Part shown: piece by piece, positions 1-5,295 of the stretch | How positions within the stretch are numbered: position 1 is the first letter of the stretch | How the letters are laid out: the number at the start of each line of letters is the position of its first letter | DNA from: an uncultured Flavobacteriales bacterium | GTDB lineage: Bacteria > Bacteroidota > Bacteroidia > Flavobacteriales > Crocinitomicaceae | Direction of reading: 5' to 3' | Length of the DNA: 5,295 nucleotides | NCBI GenBank assembly: GCA_946479125.1 | Contig: CAMLET010000261.1 | Location: 1 to 5,295 of the forward strand | Program-made: the position numbers and the translations under genes | The notes under the pieces: model-generated | Told to the model about the DNA's origin: nothing | Seen by the model: the letters and a program-made list of their open reading frames with translations, nothing else | Database searches by the model: none

Positions 1-704
1 GCTGAAACTTCAGCCATATTGGTAACAGCAAATTTGAACACTGCTTTACCTTCTTGTTTTACGTAATGTAAACGTTGGTCAATTGTTTCATGCGTTGGCG
101 GGTTCAAAGAACCACCACCTGGTTGCAATAAATATTGACGACCGCTACCATCAGAACGAAGAATCGAATCCTGAACTCCGTAACCTTCTGTATTTGGCTC
201 TAAAAGTGCAGCGCCACCTCCGTCTCCGAAGATCACACAAGTTGTTCTATCCTGGTAATCCAAAATAGAACTCATTTTATCTACACCAACAACAATTACT
301 TTTTTGTATTTCCCTGATTCGATAAAAGAGGCACCAGTTGACAAGGCGTAAATAAACCCTGAACAAGCAGCGATAAGGTCGTAACCCCATGCGTTTTTCA
401 AACCAACCTTATCACAAGCAACATTTGCTGTACTTGGGAAAGGATAATCGGGAGTAACGGTAGCAACAATCACCAATTCCACATCCAACGGATCTGTATT
501 GGTTTTTTCAAGTAAACCTTTAATTGCAGCGGCTGCCATATCTGAAGATGCGCCTTCGCGTAAAATTCGACGTTCTTTAATTCCGGTCCTCGTGGTAATC
601 CATTCGTCTGATGTGTCTATGATTTTCGCCAGATCATCGTTGGTAACAACTTCTTCCGGAACGTATCCGCAAATTCCTGTAATCGCTGCAGTTATTTTAC
701 TCAT
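1..704 (-). CDS. fabH: Beta-ketoacyl-ACP synthase III (FabH), 5' part, cut by window edge
   Basis: FabH catalyses the first condensation of type II fatty acid synthesis, joining an acyl-CoA primer (usually acetyl-CoA) to malonyl-ACP in the cytoplasm. I translated this frame by hand: it is open from the ATG at 704 to the left edge, giving 234 complete codons, roughly 70% of the usual 320-335 residues. It begins MSKITAAITGICGYVPEEVV. The family hallmark DEWITTRTGIKERR lies at residues 33-46, with the conserved Trp35 and Arg39. The nucleophile Cys114 sits in the motif AACSGFIYAL (112-121), close to Cys112 of the E. coli enzyme. VIFGDGGGAALL follows at 157-168. The catalytic His and Asn belong to the missing C-terminal part and cannot be checked. 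The start is one base after the plsX stop (TAA-A-ATG), with no Shine-Dalgarno sequence, so co-transcription and translational coupling with plsX are likely. Identification is firm. Confidence 0.96.
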   Translation of the reverse strand, partial: MSKITAAITGICGYVPEEVVTNDDLAKIIDTSDEWITTRTGIKERRILREGASSDMAAAAIKGLLEKTNTDPLDVELVIVATVTPDYPFPSTANVACDKVGLKNAWGYDLIAACSGFIYALSTGASFIESGKYKKVIVVGVDKMSSILDYQDRTTCVIFGDGGGAALLEPNTEGYGVQDSILRSDGSGRQYLLQPGGGSLNPPTHETIDQRLHYVKQEGKAVFKFAVTNMAEVS

Positions 705-705
705 T

Positions 706-1647
706 TTACTGATTGAATGCTTCGTTAATATGTTTTGCAAGTTCAGACTTAGCTACTTCATACGAATGTAGTAACATACTTCTAACTGCTAGGTCGTTTG
801 AGATTCCGTGACCAATGATTACATTTCCTTTTACTCCAAGAATGGGTGTTCCACCGTAGCTTTCGTAATTGAAACGATCAAAGTACTCGTCTCTAATTCC
901 ACGTTTTCTCATCAACGTGTAGATTCCCTCAGCTTCTTTAAGAACAACGTTTCCTGTAAATCCATCACACACAATTACGTCGGCTGAACCTGTAAACAAG
1001 TCACGGCCTTCAACATTACCAACGAAATTAATTTCGTCAGACTCTGCCAAAAGCTGATGAGCTGCCAAGGTCAATAAATTACCTTTAGAAGGTTCTTCAC
1101 CAATGTTCAACAAAGCAACACGTGGATTTTCGTTTCCGTATACATTCTTAGAATATAAAGCTCCAAGTTTCGCAAACTGGTAAAGCACATCGGCTTTACA
1201 ATCTGCATTGGAACCAACATCAAGAAGTATGGAAGTTTTTCCATCAATTGTTGGTAGAACAGATGTAATACATGGACGAATAACACCAGGAATGGTGTTG
1301 ATCTTATAAATAGCCCCAACGAGCATTGCACCAGTATTACCGGTGCTAGCAAACACATCAATCTCGCCCCTCGAAAGAAGGTCGAAACCAATGGCAATAC
1401 TACTATTGGGTTTTTGAGGTATAGCGCGTGTAGGATGGTCATGCATCGTGATAACATCTGGTGCATGAACAATAACGAAATCGCTCTCAGAAACATTCAA
1501 GGCCGCAAGACCGGAACGAATCCCATCTTGGTCCCCAATGAGTACCAACTCAACATCAGCAGGAAGCTCTTTTTTTGCAAGAACAGCCCCTGCGATGTTT
1601 GCATCTGGTGCAAAATCGCCTCCTAGTATATCTATTCCTATCTTCAT
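706..1647 (-). CDS. plsX: Phosphate acyltransferase PlsX
   Basis: PlsX converts acyl-ACP and inorganic phosphate to acyl-phosphate, the acyl donor for PlsY in the first step of phosphatidic acid synthesis. It is a soluble, membrane-associated enzyme. The 313-residue product starts MKIGIDILGGDFAPDANIAG, the standard PlsX N-terminus. It carries the family motifs in order: STGNTGA (101-107), LLDVGSNADCK (141-151), LNIGEEPSKGN (180-190), FVGNVEGRDLF (208-218), CDGFTGNVVLK (227-237) and YESYGGTPILGVKG (261-274), then GHG near 280. It is somewhat shorter than the 356-residue E. coli protein, but no motif is missing. The ATG start is fixed by the conserved N-terminus. It lies 26 bases after rpmF and one base before fabH, inside one apparent operon. 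There is no visible frameshift or unusual composition. Confidence 0.97.
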   Translation of the reverse strand: MKIGIDILGGDFAPDANIAGAVLAKKELPADVELVLIGDQDGIRSGLAALNVSESDFVIVHAPDVITMHDHPTRAIPQKPNSSIAIGFDLLSRGEIDVFASTGNTGAMLVGAIYKINTIPGVIRPCITSVLPTIDGKTSILLDVGSNADCKADVLYQFAKLGALYSKNVYGNENPRVALLNIGEEPSKGNLLTLAAHQLLAESDEINFVGNVEGRDLFTGSADVIVCDGFTGNVVLKEAEGIYTLMRKRGIRDEYFDRFNYESYGGTPILGVKGNVIIGHGISNDLAVRSMLLHSYEVAKSELAKHINEAFNQ

Positions 1648-1673
1648 CAGCAGGAACTATTATCAGTAGCGAA

Positions 1674-1865
1674 TTAGATCGCTACCTCTTTCTCAGCTAC
1701 TACGCGACCTTTGTAATATAGTTTTCCTTCATGCCAGTGAGCATGGTGAAACAAATGCGGTTGACCTGTTGTTGGACAAGTAGCAATGTTTTTCGCCTCA
1801 GCTTTGATGTGAGTTCTTCTCTTGTCGCGACGGGTTTTACCAATCTTGCGTTTTGGATGTGCCAT
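1674..1865 (-). CDS. rpmF: 50S ribosomal protein L32 (bL32), reduced-cysteine form
   Basis: L32 is a small basic protein of the large ribosomal subunit. The 63-residue product starts [19 protein letters not shown], the conserved rRNA-binding N-terminal segment, rich in Arg and Lys. Many L32 proteins carry a zinc ribbon with two CxxC pairs. Here only Cys30 is left, in CPTTG (30-34). The second half has [17 protein letters not shown] (37-53), with five histidines at 37, 40, 41, 43 and 45 and no further cysteine. This matches the form I know from Bacteroidota. Whether any metal is bound cannot be told from sequence. The gene lies 33 bases after the DUF177 gene and 26 bases before plsX. It therefore sits in the conserved DUF177-rpmF-plsX-fabH block, probably read from the promoter upstream of DUF177. 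A small hairpin lies in the gap just before its ATG. Confidence 0.97.
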   Translation of the reverse strand: MAHPKRKIGKTRRDKRRTHIKAEAKNIATCPTTGQPHLFHHAHWHEGKLYYKGRVVAEKEVAI

Positions 1866-1882
1866 TTTGTTTATATTAATTT

Positions 1883-1896
1883 TCCGGACTACCGGA
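1883..1896 (-). repeat. Small GC-rich hairpin in the DUF177-rpmF gap
   Basis: The minus strand reads TCCGG-TAGT-CCGGA, a perfect 5-base stem with a 4-base loop, the only GC-rich part of an otherwise AT-rich 33-base gap. It begins three bases after the DUF177 stop and ends 17 bases before the rpmF ATG. There is no T run after it, so it is unlikely to terminate. It could affect mRNA processing or rpmF translation, or be chance. Confidence 0.4.
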
Positions 1897-1898
1897 GT

Positions 1899-2549
1899 TT
1901 ATTCTTTTAATTTTTGAAGTGCCGACCATCTCGGATCTATTGGTCTGTCCGGATCAACATCGTCATCGTTGTCGTCTCCTTCATCATCCCACTCCTCATC
2001 GTCGTCATCTTCCCCAAGTTGATTTCTCAACCATTCTTCATCTTCGTCATCCCAATCTTCATCGTCATCAAAGTCATCAGGCTCAGGTTCATTGCTGTTT
2101 ACAATGTACGTTTCGTAAAGTTTCATCACCTCTTCGTTACATTCTCCTTCCGGATGAACGTTTCTGTTTGGCAATGTCATAACTGCAAATTCATACAACT
2201 GATCTCTCATGTCAACTTCAATGCTTTCAGGATCAAGTATGATCAGATTTTCATCAATGGAATCTTCTGTTCCAAATTTGTAAATCAATTTATACTGACC
2301 ATGAATTGGCACTGAAACCGGATCATTACAACGATCACAGGTTGTGTTTACAGTTCCAAGGAGATTAAAATGAACCACCATCATGGTTTCTTTTCTCTCC
2401 CAATTCACTTTTACGAATACCTCTCCATCTTCGATTAGAGATTGTTCGATAACTTCAAAGAACGCTTTGTTTAGCTCAAATTCAAATGAGTGCGTTCCTA
2501 GCTTCATACTGCTGAGGCGAACAGAATACGCGTCATTTGCTTTCTTCAC
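1899..2549 (-). CDS. DUF177/YceD-family protein with acidic C-terminal tail
   Basis: This belongs to the DUF177 (YceD) family. The E. coli member is needed for normal 23S rRNA accumulation, so a role in large-subunit rRNA or ribosome synthesis is likely here, though the molecular action is unknown. I chose the GTG at 2549, giving 216 residues starting MKKANDAYSVRLSSMKLG. A TTG further upstream at 2570 also opens the frame but overlaps the promoter -7 element. The body has the motif TTCDRCNDPV (69-78) with Cys71 and Cys74, the usual CxxC of the family. One more cysteine, Cys137, is in EGECNEE. Residues 154-202 are very acidic: 32 of 49 are Asp or Glu, with a few Trp and Phe between. The family-like end DPRWSALQKLKE (205-216) follows. 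The tail makes the protein longer than the usual 170-180 residues. The next gene is rpmF, as in E. coli. Family assignment is good; the exact start is less sure. Confidence 0.85.
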   Translation of the reverse strand: MKKANDAYSVRLSSMKLGTHSFEFELNKAFFEVIEQSLIEDGEVFVKVNWERKETMMVVHFNLLGTVNTTCDRCNDPVSVPIHGQYKLIYKFGTEDSIDENLIILDPESIEVDMRDQLYEFAVMTLPNRNVHPEGECNEEVMKLYETYIVNSNEPEPDDFDDDEDWDDEDEEWLRNQLGEDDDDEEWDDEGDDNDDDVDPDRPIDPRWSALQKLKE

Positions 2550-2567
2550 TATGCAAAAATTGGTCGG

Positions 2568-2575
2568 CAAAGGTA
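2568..2575 (-). promoter_or_regulatory. Bacteroidota -7 promoter element TACCTTTG upstream of the DUF177 gene
   Basis: The minus strand reads TACCTTTG, an exact match to the TAnnTTTG -7 element used by the Bacteroidota primary sigma factor. An AT-rich stretch precedes it, but I see no clear TTG-type -33 box at the usual spacing. It lies in the 81-base gap after pdxA and ends 18 bases before the GTG at 2549. Transcription would begin around 2560-2563, leaving a leader of about a dozen bases. This would drive DUF177-rpmF-plsX-fabH. Confidence 0.7.
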
Positions 2576-2630
2576 GTAAAAATTAAACGAAAGTCTACTT
2601 CTTACCATAAAAAATTAGAGATTTTGCCTT

Positions 2631-3746
2631 TTACTCTATTTCTTCTCTATCGTATCGCTTTTTACCCTTCGATCCTGAATCTTGAGGTTGAAGCGGATTT
2701 TGAGCAACTTCCTTCAGAAATTTTCGTGTTCTGAATGCGTCTATTGCCAGATAAATTGCACTTCTCATCGACTGTGCGTTTGCGATATTTTTACCCGCTA
2801 TATCGAATGCTGTTCCGTGATCCGGTGAAGTTCTAACAATCGGTAAACCAGCTGTATAGTTAACGCCTTCTTCAAAAGCCAATGCTTTGAAAGCTGCCAA
2901 TCCCTGGTCGTGATACATCGCCAAAACAGCGTCGAAATTTGATCTTGAATTTGATCCGAAAAATCCGTCAGCCGGAAAAGGACCAGTTGCAAAAATGTCT
3001 TCATTTCGAGCCTGTTGAATTGCTGGTGAAATGATTTCCTGCTCTTCGGTTCCCATTTTTCCATTTTCACTTGCGTGTGGATTTAAACCAAAAACGGCAA
3101 TTCGAGGTCGTTGAATTCCAAAATCTTTCTTCAAAGCGGCATCAACAGCTCTGATCTTAGCAACAATTTTCTCTTTTGTTAATGTTGTAGGGACGTCTTT
3201 CAGTGGAACATGGGCAGTTACAAGTGCTACACGCAATTCGTGACCAACCATCATCATCAAAGCTTCATCCATTCCTGCTAAATGCGCTAAGAATTCAGTA
3301 TGTCCCGGAAACTTAAATCCGACTTTACCAATAGCTTCTTTTGAAATTGGCGCTGTAACCAAAACGTCAATTTTTCCTGCTGCCAAATCTTCTGTTGCTT
3401 TCTCTAACGAAAGAAAGGCGTACTTACCTGATTCTTCTGTTCCTTTTCCAATGTCGAATGTCATTTCATCGTTCCAAACATTTACCATGTTGATTTTACG
3501 TGGTTGAGCTTCTAGCGCTCCTTTGCATGTTTGGTAGTTGAATTCTACATCATTCAGTAATTTCTTATGAAATGCGAATGTTTTCGTTGAAGCATAAATG
3601 ACAGGTGTGCAGTCAAGCAAAATTCGATTGTCGCTTAAAGCTTTAATAATGACTTCCGGACCAATGCCATTCACATCACCAACTGATATACCGACTCTAA
3701 CAGGAGTTGTTGTTACCACTTCTTTTTCGTTGTGCTTGTTTTCCAT
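2631..3746 (-). CDS. pdxA: 4-hydroxythreonine-4-phosphate dehydrogenase PdxA
   Basis: PdxA oxidises 4-hydroxy-L-threonine phosphate with NAD, as part of the deoxyxylulose-5-phosphate-dependent route to pyridoxal phosphate, acting with PdxJ. The start taken is the ATG at 3746, giving 371 residues. An in-frame TTG nine bases upstream is less likely, because the ATG forms a TAATG junction with the preceding stop. The N-terminal VGISVGDVNGIGPEVIIKAL (18-37) is typical. Substrate-binding His149-Thr150 lie in FPGHTEF. The three metal-binding histidines are His179 (TAHVPL), His224 (NPHASENG) and His279 (YHDQGL), each exactly 13 residues later than His166, His211 and His266 of the E. coli enzyme. SPDHGTAFDIAGK is at 307-319. 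After about residue 348 there is a charged, low-complexity tail (QPQDSGSKGKKRYDREEIE) that looks like an unstructured extension. The gene is coupled to the aminopeptidase upstream. I see no link between the two reactions. Confidence 0.96.
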   Translation of the reverse strand: MENKHNEKEVVTTTPVRVGISVGDVNGIGPEVIIKALSDNRILLDCTPVIYASTKTFAFHKKLLNDVEFNYQTCKGALEAQPRKINMVNVWNDEMTFDIGKGTEESGKYAFLSLEKATEDLAAGKIDVLVTAPISKEAIGKVGFKFPGHTEFLAHLAGMDEALMMMVGHELRVALVTAHVPLKDVPTTLTKEKIVAKIRAVDAALKKDFGIQRPRIAVFGLNPHASENGKMGTEEQEIISPAIQQARNEDIFATGPFPADGFFGSNSRSNFDAVLAMYHDQGLAAFKALAFEEGVNYTAGLPIVRTSPDHGTAFDIAGKNIANAQSMRSAIYLAIDAFRTRKFLKEVAQNPLQPQDSGSKGKKRYDREEIE

Positions 3747-3748
3747 TA
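3744..3748 (-). promoter_or_regulatory. TAATG stop-start overlap between aminopeptidase gene and pdxA
   Basis: Read on the minus strand, the TAA stop of the aminopeptidase gene (3748-3746) shares one A with the ATG of pdxA (3746-3744). No Shine-Dalgarno sequence lies before the ATG. This arrangement usually means translational coupling by terminating ribosomes, and it is the main reason for choosing this ATG over the in-frame TTG at 3755. The coupling itself is inferred. Confidence 0.75.
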
Positions 3749-5155
3749 GTTCCAATTTTTTAAGAAGTGAATCAATAAACGAATTCCGTAGCCTGTTCCA
3801 CCGTGACCACGATAATTTTGTGGTTTTTCAAGGTAAGCAGGACCAGCAATATCGAAATGAACATATGGCGATTTCACGAAATACTCTAAGAATTTACCAG
3901 CGGTAATCATTCCTGCCATTCCGCCTCCAAGGTTGTTCAGGTCGGCAATTTTCGATTTCATTTCTTCGAAATAATCGTCCCAGAAAGGTAGAAGAACTGC
4001 TCGTTCATCTGTTTCCATTCCGGCTTCACAAAGTTTGTCCAGTATTTTCTGATCAGCATTCCCCATTACGCAAGAAGCCTTTTGTCCAATTGCGCGAACT
4101 GCAGCTCCTGTTAAAGTTGCCGCATCAATCACCAACTCAGGATTCAATTTGTTGGAGTAAGCCAAAGCATCAGCAAGAATTAGTCGACCTTCTGCATCTG
4201 TATTCAATACTTCAACTGTAGTTCCTTCGAACATGGTAATTATATCGCCTGGCGCATATGCGTTTCCTCCAGGACGGTTATCCGTTGCCGGAATCAAAAC
4301 GATCAAATGTACATCTAGCTTCATTTCTGCAGCTGCGAAAATGGTTCCAGCCATCATTGCAGCCCCACCCATATCACATTTCATTGAATCCATTGAACCG
4401 GGAGTTGGCTTTAAACTCAATCCTCCTGTATCATAAACAACACCTTTTCCAACCAAAACAATTGGTTTTTTGTTTACTGGTTTCTTTGGTTTGTATTCTA
4501 AAATGGTAAATGTTGGTGGATCTATTGAACCTTTATTCACAGCAAGCAATCCACCCATTTTCAAGGCTTCAATTTGCGATTTCTGAAGCACTTTAGCCTG
4601 AATGCCTAGTTCTTTTGCTTTCAATTCCATTTCCGTAGCAAACTGTTCGGCAGTTAAGTAGGAAACCGGTTCATTCACCATGTCTCTTGCCCAACTAACG
4701 GAATGAAGAATCGCTTTCAATTCGTTGATCTTGTCTTGACTAATCTTTTCCGAAAAATCTACCTGAGCTAAATGATATCTTTCCTTGTCGCTTTCTTTTC
4801 TGTATTTCAGGAATTGGTAATTCGATAAAACCAATCCTTCTGCGAAATAGAAACAGTTGTCTTTGCTTCCGGAAACGAAAATAGATGTGGTGTTTTTTGG
4901 TAATGCAGTTCGAACTTTATTTCCAAGCAAACGGTATTCTTCATTCGTTTTTTGAAGTTTAGCGAAGAAGTAATGTTTTTCCTTGTAAGCTCTGTGTTCT
5001 AATGTTTTCGAATCACTTTCGTTGTAGGATTTAATTTCCTCCTGAATGTGCTTCGGAAGACCTTTCGGTAATTCATCTGTCCCCAATCCTTTCTTGGAAA
5101 GAAGAAGAACAAATGCATCCTGATTATTGTATGTTGATGAACTATTCAGTTTCAT
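3746..5155 (-). CDS. Leucyl aminopeptidase, M17 family
   Basis: This is a dimetal cytosolic aminopeptidase that removes N-terminal residues from peptides, known as PepA or LAP. The 469-residue product has an N-terminal M17-type domain (about 1-150) that is poorly conserved, then a complete catalytic domain. Its metal ligands and catalytic residues are all seen: Lys237 and Asp242 in VGKGVVYDTGG, Lys249 in LSLKP, Asp261 in MKCDMGGAA, and Asp320, Glu322 and Arg324 in NTDAEGRLILADAL. ATDNRPGGNAYAPGDI is at 290-305. Compared with E. coli PepA there is one extra residue between Lys249 and Asp261. The ATG start is the first in frame after a candidate promoter, with an A-rich stretch (ATAAAC) just before it instead of a Shine-Dalgarno sequence. 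No signal peptide is visible, so it should be cytoplasmic. The E. coli protein also binds DNA at Xer sites; nothing here supports or excludes that. The stop overlaps the pdxA start. Confidence 0.96.
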   Translation of the reverse strand: MKLNSSSTYNNQDAFVLLLSKKGLGTDELPKGLPKHIQEEIKSYNESDSKTLEHRAYKEKHYFFAKLQKTNEEYRLLGNKVRTALPKNTTSIFVSGSKDNCFYFAEGLVLSNYQFLKYRKESDKERYHLAQVDFSEKISQDKINELKAILHSVSWARDMVNEPVSYLTAEQFATEMELKAKELGIQAKVLQKSQIEALKMGGLLAVNKGSIDPPTFTILEYKPKKPVNKKPIVLVGKGVVYDTGGLSLKPTPGSMDSMKCDMGGAAMMAGTIFAAAEMKLDVHLIVLIPATDNRPGGNAYAPGDIITMFEGTTVEVLNTDAEGRLILADALAYSNKLNPELVIDAATLTGAAVRAIGQKASCVMGNADQKILDKLCEAGMETDERAVLLPFWDDYFEEMKSKIADLNNLGGGMAGMITAGKFLEYFVKSPYVHFDIAGPAYLEKPQNYRGHGGTGYGIRLLIHFLKNWN

Positions 5156-5171
5156 GTTTATCGATTTGCTG

Positions 5172-5179
5172 TAAAGGTA
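5172..5179 (-). promoter_or_regulatory. Possible -7 element TACCTTTA upstream of the aminopeptidase gene
   Basis: The minus strand reads TACCTTTA, one base off the TAnnTTTG consensus, ending 16 bases before the ATG at 5155. The spacing to the start is nearly the same as for the TACCTTTG element before the DUF177 gene, which supports it. No convincing -33 box is present at normal spacing; the terminator-like hairpin occupies that place. Confidence 0.45.
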
Positions 5180-5191
5180 ACTTTTTGACGC

Positions 5192-5219
5192 AAAAAAGTC
5201 CGAAACAATCGGGACTTTT
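5192..5219 (-). terminator. Rho-independent terminator-like hairpin before the aminopeptidase gene
   Basis: On the minus strand AAAAGTCC pairs with GGACTTTT. Two more pairs (GA with TC) form inside if one C is bulged, around a TTGTT loop, and the stem runs into six T residues in total. It would end transcripts arriving from a minus-strand gene beyond the right edge, separating that gene from the aminopeptidase promoter. The stem is A/T-rich at its base and so nearly symmetric, and may also work for plus-strand transcripts. Confidence 0.65.
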
Positions 5220-5250
5220 GGTTTCGGATGAATTTTGAACGCGATTTATT

Positions 5251-5270
5251 GGGCGATTGATTATTCGCCC
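5251..5270. repeat. Inverted repeat (6-base perfect arms) in the intergenic leader
   Basis: GGGCGA at 5251-5256 and TCGCCC at 5265-5270 are perfect complements around an 8-base loop. No T run follows on either strand, so it is not a standard terminator. The rest of 5156-5295 holds only the terminator-like hairpin and the candidate promoter, and I see no gene in it. It may be part of a larger palindrome or interspersed repeat reaching past the window edge. Confidence 0.5.
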
Positions 5271-5295
5271 CGAATACACACCAACGTAATAATGA

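Noticed and set aside
499..771. Plus-strand 90-codon frame across the fabH-plsX junction
   Set aside because: It is antisense to the N-terminus of FabH and the C-terminus of PlsX, both clearly coding, with no promoter or family signal of its own.
1107..1496. Minus-strand 129-codon frame inside plsX
   Set aside because: It is fully contained in plsX in another frame, and plsX has all its family motifs. The product looks like an out-of-frame shadow.
1919..2182. Plus-strand His/Arg-rich open frame in another register
   Set aside because: This is the same low-complexity DNA read in a second antisense frame; its skewed composition follows from the GAT/GAC repeats. It has no start context or family resemblance.
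1914..2315. Plus-strand open frame encoding an Ile/Val/Phe-rich, membrane-like protein
   Set aside because: It is the antisense of the acidic DUF177 tail: GAT/GAC/GAA codons read backwards become ATC/GTC/TTC, giving false hydrophobic segments. The minus-strand frame is a recognisable family with operon context.
3744..3755. TTG at 3755 as the pdxA start
   Set aside because: It would add only three residues (M-E-L) and overlap the aminopeptidase gene by ten bases, while the ATG at 3746 gives a standard TAATG junction.
5158..5295. Minus-strand frame open from the right edge to a TAA at 5160-5158, possibly the end of an upstream gene
   Set aside because: It would run through the terminator-like hairpin and the candidate promoter, and the translated 45 residues resemble no family I know. 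A second frame is also open across most of the same stretch, so this looks like a chance absence of stops.
1..5295. A hidden novel defence, mobile or RNA-based system
   Set aside because: Nearly all the DNA is explained by six familiar core genes on one strand with gaps of 1-81 bases. No repeat arrays, transposase motifs, tRNA-like folds or unknown conserved frames were seen in the gaps.

Overview
The window looks like chromosomal housekeeping DNA from a member of the Bacteroidota, most likely order Flavobacteriales. Three things point there: moderate-to-low GC content, TAnnTTTG-type promoter elements with no Shine-Dalgarno sequences before the genes, and a ribosomal protein L32 of the Bacteroidota type (CPTTG...[11 protein letters not shown]). 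The order is an inference from protein character; no database search was possible.

All six genes lie on the minus strand, so transcription runs from right to left. From right to left they are: a 140-base intergenic leader with a rho-independent terminator-like hairpin, a second hairpin and a probable promoter; a leucyl aminopeptidase (M17 family, 3746-5155); pdxA (2631-3746), whose start overlaps the aminopeptidase stop in a TAATG junction; an 81-base gap with a good Bacteroidota promoter (TACCTTTG); a DUF177/YceD-family protein with a very acidic tail (1899-2549); rpmF for L32 (1674-1865); plsX (706-1647); and the first 234 codons of fabH, which runs off the left edge.

The block DUF177-rpmF-plsX-fabH has the same order as yceD-rpmF-plsX-fabH in Escherichia coli. 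It joins large-subunit ribosome synthesis (DUF177, L32) to the start of fatty acid and phospholipid synthesis (PlsX, FabH). The two genes upstream, an aminopeptidase and the vitamin B6 enzyme PdxA, appear to form a separate transcription unit with its own promoter, although no terminator is visible between the two units.

I found no mobile element, CRISPR array, tRNA, rRNA or unknown multigene system. Points worth a second look are the start codon of the DUF177 gene, its acidic tail, the reduced zinc site of L32, and the two hairpins upstream of the aminopeptidase.
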